From Dromaius novaehollandiae (lineage: Eukaryota > Chordata > Aves > Casuariiformes > Dromaiidae), in contig NC_088102.1 of NCBI RefSeq assembly GCF_036370855.1, positions 72,363,601 through 72,427,600 of the forward strand: DNA of 64,000 bases, written 5' to 3'. The position numbers and the translations under genes are program-made. This document shows positions 19,726 to 32,434 of this stretch, in pieces (the first letter of the stretch is position 1; each line of letters begins with the position of its first letter). The notes under the pieces are model-generated. The model worked only from the letters and a program-made list of their open reading frames with translations. It had not been told where the DNA came from and ran no database searches.

Positions 19726-20960
19726 ATTCTAATGCACTGCTGGACCCTCCTCTCCTGCCTGAGCCCTTTCCCTAAGCACAGCAGCCTGGGAGACCTTGTT
19801 GGCAAAGCTCCTCCTCCCTTCGTCCTCCTCTATGTGCCCTTTTTCACTGGAGTTCGGGTCAGCTTATCCAGGCCATCCTCCTGAGACATCAGCTCATCTC
19901 CTGAGCCTCACGACAGACCACTCTTGTGCTCGGCGGAGGCTCTCCTTCATTCCCTGCTGGCTGTGCTGCACTTAGGCAGATGCTGGGGAGGCAAAGCCCT
20001 ACCAGTGACAACACCCATGCAGAGCGATATTCACCTGGGGGATGTCCCCACTCCTACCCAAAATGTCCCAAATGACCAGCAGGCTCAAGGGAACCAACAC
20101 CGGTCTCCTATATCCCTCAGATTTGTCCAAGAGCCTCTCAGTTGCTCTGGATTTGCTCCAGGTCTCTGTGGCACTGGCACTGCAAAGAGATACTGATACA
20201 CAGAAGCCTAGCGTTATCGTACTCTGAAATGCAGCTGGCTGAGCAGAAACAGAAGCAGGTGGTGAGATGCTGGCTGTTCAGCAGGCCCAGCAGGTGCGTG
20301 TGCTCTGACACACAGCAGCACTCAGGCTGCCGCTGCTGCTTCCCCTTGGGGGCTGGTGTGCAGTGGGGGAACCACCTCCTTCCTGCCTCAGAACTGTGTG
20401 GGGTGAGTGTGGCAGTGTGGGAACTGTGGGGCTGAAGGGCACAGGCCTGCAGGCAACTGGATAGCACCTCCATCTGCCCGCAAGCTGCTGTGAGGGGCCC
20501 AGGCCCTCCTGCCAATGTGCCATGGAGCCTGGGGCTGGGCTTGACTTGGTGCCGCCCTGGAGCTTTCTAGCCCAGAGCCAGCCCCAGTGCCTGCCCCATG
20601 TGGAGGGCTGCAGTGCGGAGGGACCTGGTGCCAGAGGTCAGCCCCACAGCAGCAAGGAGCCTGCAGCAGATGCTGCCCGCAGCACAGGACAGTCCCTGTC
20701 AAGGAAGGGCTCTTGCCACGCTCCCTGGCACAGTGTGACACACCCAGACCCATGCGGGCTCAGGCATAAGGAGGGCACGCACACCCTGCACCCACTGCAG
20801 CACCCAGGCAGGGAGCCCTACTCAGATCATCATCAGGCTCCCCACGGGGACAGCCAGGCAGGCACCCACCCACTGGTGGGGAGCGCATGATGCCAGAAGT
20901 GGAGCCGAGACGCATATATGGGCATGCACGGGGATGGAGAAGGTTGTTGGAGGCTGGGGC
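19726..20960. other. Spacer block C of unit 2
   Basis: This is the upstream flank of gene 2, the counterpart of 5246-6500. Nothing further is recognised. Confidence 0.5.
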
Positions 20961-20973
20961 TCTGTCAGATGGG

Positions 20974-21061
20974 AGATAACCCTCCTGATAACATCTCAAA
21001 AGGTGCCTAATGCCATTGATTGGCTGCCCTGGCAGCGGGGCCTGCGCTTCTGCCTATATAT
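20974..21061 (+). promoter_or_regulatory. Promoter of WC1-like gene 2
   Basis: AGATAA is at 20974-20979, TGATAA at 20986-20991, inverted CCAAT (ATTGG) at 21019-21023, and TATATATT at about 21055-21062. The arrangement is as in gene 1. Confidence 0.65.
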
Positions 21062-21145
21062 TGCCCTCCCCATAGCGAGGGCCTCTGGTGGCCTGGGAGG
21101 CAAGCAGGAGCTGGGGACTGCAGCATTGGGCAGGAGGTGTTTGGG

Positions 21146-24100
21146 ATGGCCACCATCAGCCAGCTCCTTGCCAGCGCACTGGGGCTGCTGCTGTGCGTGC
21201 AGCTCTGCAGGGGTGAGTGCCTGCGGGCTCCCCGGGGCTGGAGCTGCCTGCCCTCATGCCGAGAGTGGGAGGCAGCCCTGGGGTTGGGGAGGCCACCGTG
21301 GGGCTGGGGTGGCCACCATGGGTCTGTGCGTGACCTTCTGGGTGGGCTTCTCAGAGGCACCAGTGGAGGCACACCACCTGGGCAGCCCTCGGGGCCCACG
21401 GTGCCTGCACTGTGCTGGGGACAGGGTTTTTGCAGTGGGGCCGAACACTGAGCACATGTGGCAGGACATGTCCTCTGCTGTGTTCACCTTGCATTGGGTG
21501 CTGGACATTCAGGGTCTGGATATGGCCCTACCTTTCTTCACACCTGGTGTCCTGCAGTGCACCCAAGGCTTTTCCACCCACACAGCCATATGCCAGGGTC
21601 CAAAAGCCAGGCCCGCAGTGGGGAGTGGAGGCCATCAGGGCAGGGAACAGCTGTGGGACAGAGCTCCCTGGCCAGCCTGGCAGGGCATGCTACACCAGAC
21701 AACACTGACACCATGCTGGGACTCCATGTCCTCCTTTGTGGTCCCACATGGGCACCCACAGGCACCGGGGAGCTGCGACTGGTTGACGGAGGCAGCCGCT
21801 GCGCCGGCCGGGTGGAGGTGAAGCACGAGGGCCAGTGGGGCACCGTGTGCAGCTATGACTTCATCTGGGATGTCCGCGGGGCCTCCGTGGTCTGCAGGCA
21901 GCTGGGATGTGGCACCGTGGCAAGGACTTCCCCATACATGCCGTTCGGGGCAGGGGCTGGCCAGATTTGGCTGCAACCTTTCCTATGTCGTGGCAGTGAG
22001 ACAGCACTCCACCACTGTCCCCACTACGGCTGGGGCCAGCACTACTGTGGCCATGACACAGATGTTGGGGTGACGTGCTCAGGTGAGGGATCAGGATACT
22101 CTGCCAGGGAGCAGACCCTTGGCTGTGCGCAGTTTGGAGATGACATGGCTATGCCCAGGGACTTCCCAATGGGGACTGCCTGGGCACAGATGGGGTGCAG
22201 GAGTGGGGCTGCAGTGCACCACACTCACGCCCTGAGGGCACCTCTAATACAGATGCTGTGGAGCTCAGGCTGGTGAATGGAGGTGGTCCCTGTGCAGGCA
22301 GAGTGGAGGTGAAGCTGCGGGGCCAGTGGGGAACGGTGGCAGATGACGTATGGGACATGGAAGATGCCGAGGTGGTGTGTCAGCAGCTGGGCTGTGGCTC
22401 GGCCAAAAGCGCCCATGACTCGACCCACTTTGGGAGAGGGTCTGGACCTACTCAACTGGCTCTTGTGGACTGTCGCGGGGATGAGTCTGCACTCTGGGAA
22501 TGCACTGTCCAGGGGTGGGGGCCATACACTGGCCCCCATGACTGGGATGTTGGCGTGGTCTGCCAAGGTAAGAGCTGTGGTGGTCACAGCCCAGGCTGTC
22601 TCGCCCCCGGGGGCCACCTGTGCCAGCACCAAAGCTCTGGTGGCAGCCCCTCCACATGTCCCAGGGACCTCCAGGCGACCCCGGACTCTCTTCCCCGGCA
22701 GGGTTTGTGCAGCTGGTCGGTGGGGACAGTGCCTGCTCGGGTCGTGTGGAGGTCAGGCAGGGCCGAGGCTGGGCCACCCTCTGCAAGGCCCACGTGGACC
22801 TCAACACCGCCCATGTCATCTGCAAGGAGCTGGGTTGCGGAGCAGCTCTGGCCATCACTGGGGCAGCACGCTTTGGGGCAGGAGCTGGGCCCATCTGGGA
22901 CGGGGGCTTTGAGTGTGCAGGCAACGAATCCCTCCTGTCTGCCTGCACCCGAAGGCTGCCCCATGGCCAGGGCTGCACCCACGCCAGCGACGCTGCCGTC
23001 ATCTGCTCCTGTAAGAGAGCAGGGTATGGGGCAGGAGCTGCAGTGGGAGGTGCGGGGAGACGGGCAGCAGGGACAGGGGTGCCCTGGGCAGGGACAGGGT
23101 AGGGAGGCTGCGGGCTGGCTTGTGGCAGCCCCCAGGGGTGTGGGAAGGCAGCGGGGTGTGGGAGGCAGAGGGCTGCCATGCCTGCATGCCCCCACCATTG
23201 CAGAGCAGGGGACATGAGGCCTTCATCTCCAGCGCCCTTTCTCCCTCCCAGCCTACACGGGCTTCAGGCTGGTGAACGGCAGCACAGAGTGCACAGGGCG
23301 GGTGGAGCTGGAGGCACGCGGCACCTGGGGCTCCCTCTGCGATGCCGGCTGGGACATGCCCGATGCCCAGGTGCTCTGCCACCACCTCGGCTGCGGCTTT
23401 GCCACCTCCGTGCCCCGTGGAGGGTGTTTTGGGACAGGGAGCGGCCCGCTGTGGCAGGACACATTTCACTGCAGTGGGACCAAGTCCCACCTGGGAGAGT
23501 GCCCTGCCACGGTGCTGGGGATCCCTGCCTGCTCACCAGACCACGCTGCCGCAGTCAATTGCTCAGGTGCGTGTGGGGCAGGTGGCGTCAGACAGGAGGG
23601 CCTGCTGTGGGGAGGGGACCCAGCACCCCAAAAAGGAAGGGTACCCCACTCCCCCTACTGCCACCAGGAGCTGTGGGGCACACGGCCCATCTGGGGAGGC
23701 AGGGCCATGTCAGGGCAGGAGGAGGGCTGAGCCCAGACACGGCAGCAGGCACATGGGCAGGAGGAGGGCAGTGGGGCCGTGCTGTCCCCCAGCATCCTGT
23801 GGGACTCCTTGGCACCCCACGGTCCCCACAGTGCCTCAGGACATCTGCCCTCTGTGCGGGGACAGGTGGCACTGAACCCCTGCGGCTGGTGGATGGGGAG
23901 AGCCGCTGCGACGGACACCTGGAGGTGGCCCTGGGTGGGGCCTGGGGCCGAGTCCTGCCACAGCAGTGGGATGCCAGCAGTGCCAGCGTGGTGTGCCGGC
24001 AGCTCCAGTGCGGCACGGTGCAGAAGGCCTATGCTGCCCCAGTGCTGGGGCCAGGCTCGAGCCCCCTGGGGCTGAGCGGGCTCCGGTGTGTGGGCACGGA

Positions 24101-27100
24101 GGCTTGCCTGGCCCAGTGCAACTCCACGCTGCCCAGCGCCGTGCCGCCGGACCACGCCGAGGAAGCGGCAGTTGTGTGCTCGGGTGAGTGTGCCGGGAAG
24201 GGCCCCGGAACACTGTGGGGGCCCGAGCGGCTGCCCCAACCCAAGCTGTCTCTGGCTGCAGGGAGCCAGCGCGTGCGGCTGGTGAGTGGCCCTGGGCGCT
24301 GTGCTGGGAGAGTGGAGGTCTACGTGCAGGGGACCTGGAGCCGCGTCTGCGAGGACACCTGGGACCTGTGGGATGCCGCTGTCGTCTGCCACCAGTTGGG
24401 CTGCGGCGAGGTCCTGGCAGTGCCCGGCTCGGCCCGCTACGGCCGGGGCTCGGGGCCGGTGTGGCTGGGTGCTGGCGCCTGCTCCGGGGCCGAGGCGACA
24501 CTCTGGGACTGCCCAGCCCCGGCACCAGCCCCAGCCCTGGCCCCGGGGCAGCGTGGCTGTAAGGAGGGTGCTGGTGCGGCAGCCATCTGCTCAGGTCAGC
24601 ACCGCGCTCCACCAGGGCCAGGGCCAGAGGGGCTGTGGGACCGGTTGTGGCATCAGCCCTCCCGACCGGCCTCCCTGCCCACCTCCCCACACCCTGGGCA
24701 GTCCGGGGAGTGAGACGGCACCTTCGCCCCACTGCCCTGCCGTGTCCACTCCTTAGGATGCTTCTCATGGTGACCCGGGGAGGTGGGCGGAGTGGCCGGG
24801 ACAGCAGGGGTGTTGCCCAGCCCCGCCTGAGCTGTGCCTACGCCCCCATGCTACCCCCTTGCAGAGCTCACAGCCCTGCGGCTGGCAGGCGGCAGCAGCT
24901 GCACCGGGTGCCTGGAGGTCTTCTACAACGGGACGTGGGGCAGTGTGTGCGCCAACGGCACCAGCCCTGCCACAGCCGCTGTGGTGTGCCAGCAGCTGGG
25001 CTGTGGGGCTGGGGGCCGGCTGTCACCTACACCCACAACCACACAGGGCTCAGGCCCCGCGTGGCTGGCCTGGGTGCAGTGTGAGCTGGGGGCCGTCTCC
25101 CTCTGGCACTGCCCCTCGGCACCCTGGCAGCTGCAGCCCTGTGACTTCCCTGGAGACACCCACATCACATGTGACGGGGACCCTGGCGGCACCAGAGTGA
25201 CTCCCACGCCAGCCACGGCAACCAGCTGTCCAGATGGCACAGCCTGCACAGGTAGCTCTGCCTGCACAGGGCAGCGCGGTGGCCCCAGGGATCCTCCAGC
25301 TCGGGGTGGTGCAGCCTCTCTGTCCCACCAGCCACTCCCCTGCATCCCGCTGTGCGTCCACAGTGATGCAGCATGGGACATGGCCAGACTCCCTCCAGCC
25401 GTGCAGCTCGTGTCGGTGTCGTCGCAGGTGCTCACAGGACCCACACGGCAGGGGCTGGATCCATGCCAGTGCCCACCATGCTCTGCATCGTCCTGGGCAC
25501 CCTGCTCTGCCTGGCCCTGGGGACCCTCACTGTGCAGGCATGGCGCGCCATGGCTCAGCACAGAGGTGGGTTGTGCCGGTGGTCTCTGGGGCTGAAGCTA
25601 CTAGGACGAGGCGTCAGGGCAGAGCCAGTCAGGGCTGGGGGCTGCTGATGGCTCCGGGGACTGCCTGGCCATGGGGCGGCCCAGCTGCACAGGCTGGAGT
25701 TGGGTGTGGCAGTAGAGGCCCGGAGGCCAGCGCTGAGCGAAGGCAGGACCCGGCGCAGGACAGAGGCCAGGCAGGGGTGCCAGAGCCACTCAGAGGATGG
25801 GGCAGAGCAGTGGAGCTGGGCCACAGGGTTATCGCGGGCACAGCTGGTGACCCCCACCATCCCACATTCTGTGCCCACGGCCTGGGGTTACGGCTGCCCT
25901 TGCTTTCTAGGCCCTGGCAGAGCCACGGATGCAATCTCTGAGGCCATCTATGAGGAGCTCGACTACACCCTGACACCGGAGTACCAGGAGGTGCCCAGTG
26001 TCTCAGGTGCATGCACCCTGGGACAGGAGCTTCAAGTGTTCAGGCAACGAATCTCTCCTGTCTGCCTGCACCCACAGACTGCCCCATGGCCAGGGCCACA
26101 CACTCGCACCGATGCCAGTGTTGTCTGCTCTCATAAGAGCACGGAGCACGGGGAAAAGGCTGCAGAGGGAGGCACTGGGAGACGGGCAGTGGGGACAGGG
26201 GTGCCCTGGGCAGGGACGGGGCATGGAGGCTGTGGGCTGGCTTGTGGCACCCCCCAGGGGTGTGGGGAGGCAGAGGGATGCGGGAGGCAGAGGGCTGCAA
26301 TGGCCTGGCAGGCCATGACTCCCAACAGCCCCTCCCTGGCCAGCCCGGCTCAGCCCAGTGCCTCTCCGTGGGGAGGGAGGTCCCTGTACTGAGGCCCCCA
26401 CGCACCCGCTGCAGCAGCTGGGCTGGGAGCCCGGCCACGTGCAGGCCATGGGGAGCTGCAGCGCAGAGGCATCTCCTGGCCCTCCACAGTCACCGCTGTG
26501 TGGCAAGGCTGTCCTGCCCAGGGTGCTGGCCAGGCCATGGGTCCAGGCAGCCTCCCCTAACGCCCCATCCTCCAGGCTCCCCGTCGGAGGGCTCAGTGAT
26601 GAAGCTGCCATATTGCACCTTCCACAATGTGGAGGCCACCAGCCCCGGGACAGCAGCAGGTACGGGGCCGGGGCGCAGGACCGTGCTGCCGTGTGCCCAG
26701 AGCTGCAGCCCTCTGAGGCAGCTGGTGCCAGCAGGGGCCTCACATGGTGCCTTGGCAGCATGGCCATGTGGCCCTCGGTTATTTTCTGGCCTGGCACTTG
26801 TGGCTGGGGACAAGTCTTGGGGCTACTGGCTCCATTCGAGAGCTGGCAGCCCCATGCAGCAGGCCCTAACATTGGCACCCCCAGTTCCACAGCCAGTGGG
26901 GGCTGGCACAACGCGGCCCCTGCCCCCGCCTTTGTTTCACTGACCATCTGTCGCAGACAACCCTGCCCAGGCACGACCTCCCAGATGGGTACAATGATGC
27001 CGCGGCCACACTGCACCCTGGAGTGGCCCCTGCTCAGGGGCCGAGCAAGGAAGGTGTCTCTGAGGCAGCGGGGCTGGGAGGTAAGAGGCACCACAGCCTG

Positions 27101-28347
27101 CGTGGCAGTGCTGCTGTTCCCAGCACCGTGCCATCCCACCAGGAGAGGCAGCTTCCCCGCGCTGTGCTGCAGTGGTGGGCAGTGCGTGGGCATGGGGGGG
27201 ATCCCCAGGTGGGTCCTGGCAGCCAGGGGATGAAACAGCCACTACAGAAACTGGCCTTGCTGACCCCAGTGGGGAGCCCACACTCGCTGAGCCACCTGGA
27301 GCTGCCGGGAGCTGTGACAAACACCCTAGCCTCAGCGCCTGGGGACATGGGCTACGGCGACGTTGGCGTCAGCAGCCCCGGGACATCGCTGTGAGCACGA
27401 TGGGGCCACGCTGCAGCAGTCCCTGGGGATGCACGTGGTGCCATGGGGCTCTGCCCCCACGCAGCCACGGCCCAGCCTCGGAGGGCGTTGGCTGCCTGAT
27501 TGACCACCCACTCAGGCCTGCCAGGGCCTACGGGCACTGTGGAGATCTGCCTCCATCATCCCGCCAACACAGCCCTCTGGCCATGCCAGACTTTGTGTGT
27601 CCTTCCACTGTGCATTTCTCTCTTTTCTATTGTTCTCATGGCCGGGGCACAGGGCCATGCTGCCACGTGCCCGGAGGTGCAGCCCTCTGATGCAGCTGGT
27701 GGTCTCACGTGGTGCCTGGGCAGCACGGCTGTGTGGCCCTCGGTTATTTTCTGGCCTGGCATTCATGGCTGAGGACTAGCCTCAGGGCTGCTGGCTCCAT
27801 CCGAGAGCTGGCAGCCCCACACAGAGGGCCCCAACATCGGCAGCCCCAGGTCCATGGCCAGTGGGGGCTGGCACAACGCAACGCCTGTCCTGTCTGTTGC
27901 AGACACCCCTGCACTGCTCTGGCACAACCCTCCCCAAACGGGTACAGTGATGCTGCAGCCATGGTGTACTCAGGAGAGGCCACTGCTCCGGGACTGAGCA
28001 ATGGAGATGTCGCCGAGCCAGCGGCACTGGGAGGTAAGAGGCGCCGCAGCCCACACAGCAGCGCTGCTGTTCCCAGCACCGTGCTGTCTGGCCGGGAGAG
28101 GCGGCTCCCCCATGCACTTCTGTGGCAGTGTGCAGTGCCTGGGCACAAGTGGAGCCCCGGGCCTGGACCTGGCAGACGGGGGATGAAACGGCCCCTAGAG
28201 GCACCGGCCATGCTGTCTGCAGAGGGGAGCCGGCCCTCGCTGAGCCACCCGGAGCTGCCGGGAGCCGCGACAGATGCACCAGCTTCAGCGCCCCAAGACA
28301 TGGGCTACGACGATGTTGGTGTCAGTGGCCCCGGGACATTGCTGTGA
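21146..28347 (+). CDS. WC1-like: WC1-like scavenger receptor gene 2, intact ectodomain, damaged and duplicated tail
   Basis: Exons: 21146-21212, 21762-22082, 22253-22567, 22702-23010, 23252-23566, 23866-24183, 24262-24594, 24865-25251, 25428-25565, 25911-26006, 26576-26659, 26957-27080 and 27270-27394. A second copy of the last two follows at 27903-28033 and 28223-28347. The seven SRCR domains, transmembrane exon and ITAM-like exon (YEELDYTLTPEYQEV) are open. Exon 12 has a 5-bp deletion against gene 1 and meets TGA at 26995-26997, giving about 907 residues without the YDDV end. The second exon 12 copy is 131 nt and also out of frame. Joining exon 11 directly to either exon 13 would keep frame (all phase 1) and give YGDV (first) or YDDV (second). 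SRCR7 has an odd extra cysteine (TGCLEV, where the others have GRLEV). It may be a functional short-tail receptor or one that skips exon 12. Confidence 0.8.
26023..26303 (+). pseudogene. SRCR domain 3 exon fragment inserted in intron 10 of gene 2
   Basis: Right after CACCCTGGG, the intron is interrupted by about 281 bases. These match the 3' half of an SRCR3 exon (GNESLLSAC, then HRLPHGQG) and the start of the intron that normally follows it. The intron then resumes at CCTGGCAGG, exactly as in gene 3. It has no acceptor of its own and is a by-product of unequal recombination. Confidence 0.75.
27629..28347 (+). repeat. Second copy of the tail end (intron 11 to exon 13) in gene 2
   Basis: The 3'UTR after the first stop (27394) breaks off at TTTTCTATTG near 27629, just where the polyadenylation signal should be. 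It joins sequence that matches intron 11 of the other genes. Exon 12 and exon 13 copies follow (27903-28033 and 28223-28347). The first copy therefore has no AATAAA of its own, and transcripts should run through to the distal copy. Confidence 0.75.
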
Positions 28348-28586
28348 GGATGGCAGGGCCACACTGGAGCAGTCCCTGAGGACACGCGTGGTGCCATGGG
28401 GATCTGCCCCCACGCAGCCACAGGCCAGCCACAGCGGGCATCGCCTGTCTCATTAACCGCCCACTTGGGCCGGCCAGGGACTATGGGCACCATGGAGATG
28501 TGCCTCCATCATCCCTCCTGCACAGCCCTCCAGGTGCTGCCTGAGTTTGTGCTTCCACTGTGCATTTCTCTCTCGTCTATTAAAAA

Positions 28587-28592
28587 AATAAA
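28587..28592 (+). terminator. AATAAA polyadenylation signal of gene 2 (distal)
   Basis: This is the only AATAAA at the expected place for gene 2; the proximal tail copy lost its signal at the duplication junction. Confidence 0.7.
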
Positions 28593-29099
28593 AAAATGTT
28601 TGGAGCCTCGGCCCCAAGGTGAGGCCTTTGGGCACACTGCTGTATCCCCAGGGGTGGCTGGGGTGGACAAGGAGCATGTCCTGCTCAGAGTGAGCTCTGT
28701 TGCACATAGCCAGTAACTCTCCTGCCAGCCTCGCACGGCTCCAGTTAATCGCTGTTGCTGCTGCAGGTCTTTCGCCCGCACTGTCCTACACTGGGATGTC
28801 ACCACGCACGGCGCTCTGACCACTGTTGCCCTCACCCGCCCCAGAGCAGCGCTGCACCAGGTCGACATTTGCCATCGCTGGTGGTGCACACTGCCCATGG
28901 CAGGGACTGCAGTGGAGCGAACGCTGCTCTATAGAAAGGGCCAAGAATGGGCAGTGCTGCCCAATGCAGCACTGGTGGAGCACCTGGCAGGCTTCCTCTC
29001 CTCGCTGGAGGTTTCCCTTGCTGTAAGGCAGGCCTGCAGCCCAAACACAAGGGCAGGACAATAGTGTGACAAGTGGAGATGTCTTGGAGGGAGGTTATG
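28593..29099. other. Spacer block A of unit 3
   Basis: This is the counterpart of 484-1069, shortened by a deletion that joins GGAGGGAGGTTATGA directly to internal CR1 sequence. Unit 5 has the same junction. Confidence 0.55.
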
Positions 29100-29987
29100 A
29101 CACGTATTCCTGTCCCTTCAGCATCTTAGGAGCCCTTTGCTGCACTCGCTCCAGGAGCTCCATGTCTCTCTCGTCTTGGGGAGTCCAGAACTGCACACAG
29201 CACTCCAGACGTGGCCTCCCCAGGGCTCAGCAGAGGCACAGGATCACCTCCCTCCACCTGCTGACAACGCTCTGCCTAATGCAGCCCAGCATACCCTTGG
29301 CCTTCTTGGCCACAAGGGCACAGTACTGGCTCACGGTCAGCTTGTTGTCCACCAGGCCTCCCAGGTCCTTCTCTGCACGGCCGCTTTCCAGCAGGTCAGC
29401 CACCACCCTCTACTGCTGCAGCGGGTATTCCTCCCCAGGGGCAGGCACTCTGCACTTGATTCAGCTTCATGAGGTTCCCCTCTGCCCATCTCCCCAGACT
29501 GTCGAGCTCCCTCGGAAGGGCAGCACAGCACTCTGGGCTATCAGCCACTCCTCCTGGTTTTTGATCATCAGCACACTTGCTGTGGGTGCACTCTGTCCCT
29601 TCATCCACGTCACTGAGGAAGAAGATGAACAATACTGCACCCAGCAGGGACCCCTGGCAGACACCGCTAGCTTGCTAGCTACAGGCCTCCAACGAGACTT
29701 TGTGCTGCTCATCACAACTCTCTGAGCTCTGCCAGACAGCTAGTTTTCAAGCCACCTCACTGTCTGCCCATCTAACCCACACATTTCCTCAGCTTGCCTG
29801 TGAGGATGTGATGGGAGACTGTGTCAAAAGCCTTACTCAAGTCAAGGGAGACAACTTGCCCTGCTCTCCCCTCATCTATCCAGCCAGGCATCCCATCCTA
29901 GAAGGCTGTCATGCTGCTTAATCCCTGCTTGCTGTCTTTCACATCCCTCAACACATTAAACTCCAAATGGGCCTTGACCTTTCGACA
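29100..29987 (-). mobile_element. CR1 LINE fragment, unit 3 copy a (antisense)
   Basis: This is a shorter version of the shared CR1. It lacks the 3' end and has a large deletion near 29915-29990, after which it runs straight into the NACHT relic. The minus strand keeps FLSDVDEGTECTHSKCADD. Confidence 0.82.
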
Positions 29988-30290
29988 AGCACCACACACC
30001 ACTGTGCTACTGGGAGCTATGGAGATGGGAAAGACAATGACAAGGAGGAAGATCACCGTGGAGTGGGCAGGAGCAGTCCTTTATACACAGTTTGACTATG
30101 TTTTCTACCTCAACTGGAAAGAAATCAGCCCCACTACAGCAGGGAGTGCAGCACACTTGATTTCCAAGCTCTGTCATTGCCCCTACTTGGACTCTTCCAT
30201 CTGGGCTGGACCAGAAGCACCTCTGCCTGGAGCCAGCACTTGCACTCGCTCCCCTGGCCTTCACGGTCTGGGTGGGTTTTTCCAGGCACA
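29988..30290 (+). pseudogene. NLRP-type NACHT domain fragment, unit 3
   Basis: It starts mid-domain at APHTTVLLGAMEMGKT; the MARLFQPHEEG lead-in has been lost at the junction with CR1. The P-loop differs from units 1 and 2 (AMEMGKT, not AAGMGKT) and matches unit 5, but still fits GxxxxGKT. Confidence 0.68.
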
Positions 30291-32434
30291 GCCCACATGG
30301 ACTCACGAGCCACCTGGGCCCCTGCATGGCCAATGCCTCTTGCTCAGACAGCAAGCAGGTCCTGCGGTGTCCTACGGGACGCAGGTATGGAGTTGTGCTC
30401 TCTAGACTTGTGCGCCCCCAAGCTAAAGAGAAACCTGAAACAATAGCTAAAGGCCCCTGTGACCTCCTGCCCCAACAAGAGCCGGCACAGAGCCTGGCTT
30501 GGGTCAGAGTGGTTCAGGTGGGCCCTGTGGGACTCCTGCCATGTGCTAGCCATGGCTCCCGTTCCCTGACTCGGAACTGGAAAGCACTGAACCACAGATG
30601 CGGTTCACCTGAGCAGACAGACAGGACAACCACAGTGTCCCTCTCTCGCCTGCACTGCCCTGGGTGCACCAGGGCTGCTTTGAGGCCAGTGTGGCAAATC
30701 CCAAAGTGAGCTGCGTGGCTCTGAGCCCCTTCTGATCTCTGTCACCTTTCCCCCGGCAGCCCCAGGACAGTAAAAGCCATGGGCAGGGAGTGGGCATGGC
30801 AGTAAGGCTGTGGCCGTGCAGGCTCCCTGAGGTCGGATGCTGTGGGCCTGGGTCAGTGTGTCACCATCGAGGTGGACCATGCCCTGCAGTCTTAGGTGGC
30901 AGTGAATACCTGGGGTCATTTTAGCAGTTCTTCTTTTCTTGCACTATTGAAAGATTGAACATATCGGGATTAAAGGAAGAAACACAGCAGGAGCTGGCTG
31001 CACTCAAAGGAAGAAAGGAATTTTGCTGCTGTCATACCGGTGGGGGAGGACGATGGCATTATGGATGGGGGTGCCTCAAAGGGAGGCTACGGCCTGCCTT
31101 CCTGCCTGCCACCAAGCGTTGGCCCCATCCGAGACAGCAAGGCACATGCTTTGTGTCTGTGATTGCAGGCATCACCCACAAGGTGCACAAAGTGGGCCTG
31201 GGAAGAAAACTGAATGCACATCTCTCAATGCTAAATATCCCTCTCCAGCTTCCCAACTGCTGCACTTCCATCTCCATAATCAGCTCACAGCTTTGATACC
31301 TCCCATGATTGTCCCACCAGTTAAACACAGAAGGTCTATGTGGTCAGTGCATATGCTGCATGAGCTTTCTATGCCACTCTTGTCTCTCTGCAAGGCCTGC
31401 CAGCATTTGTACGCAGCCCATACTGGAATGCTGAGGTCTGACAAGCCCCTGCCACTAGTCCACTTCCCGACAGCTTCTGTTGCTGTGACCTGCTACTCTT
31501 TCAACTAGGGAAGCAAGTGGCTATGCACTGAGGTTTGCAGCCAAGGTAGGATGTGTTCTGTGAGAGCCCTGACTCAGTTGCTGGTCTGCACCTCGTCCCT
31601 GCTGTCTGTACACAGTGGGAAAATCCCCACACTGGGGCACTGGAGCTGTCTGTTGTGCTGCAGCTGCAAAATATGTCCCCACGTGGCAGCTGAGCTTGCC
31701 TGGGCAGGGAGGGATTCCCACCAGCTGTGACGCAACTGTGGGCAGGTGCTAGCCACCCTCGTCCCTGCCCTGACAGAGGGCTCCCGGATGTTGGATGGAG
31801 GGCGCATTCCGAGGTGGAGCGAGGTGCTGGGAACTGCCCTGCCCTTGGGTGGGTGCTGCTGCCACAACTTAGAGGAGGCCCGAGAGACCTGCAAGGCACT
31901 GCTGGGCTGAACTGCTTTGCTGGTACAGCCAGCCACGAGCACAGGTCCCCTTGACCCCCCAGTCCACCTAGCTACCTACTGCAGATGCTGAAGCAGCCAC
32001 CCTTCCAGGCATTGTGTGGGAGGGAAACAAGGGGGCAGGGCTGGGGCTGTGCCTGATTCACTGGACCTGAAAAGGGCACAGACCGGAAGTGGCATCGTCC
32101 CATGTTCCCACTGCAGTCGGTGGGGAGAAACAGGCCGTAAAAGGGAGAATGCAGGTGCAGGCTGGGCTGAACCATCCCGGGCGCTGTCTCCCTCTGCCCT
32201 CCCAGTTCTGCACCAGCACCTGCACTAGCAGGGAGTAGGGCCTGGCAGCTTGGCAGTGACATTACAACCTGAGGCCAATGCCGCACAGGGTAAAGAAGCC
32301 CTTTGTGTCAGGAAGGCCTTGAAGTGGCCAGAGCTTTCCAGATCCTTTTGCCTTGGGGTGACGTTTCAGTGCATCTGCACAGGGCCGACAGCGTGGCACG
32401 ACTGAAGCTGCCCTGCGCTCTGCCTTGTGTTCAC
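30291..32434. other. Spacer block B of unit 3
   Basis: This is the counterpart of 16801-18999 with small deletions. No supported gene. Confidence 0.5.
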
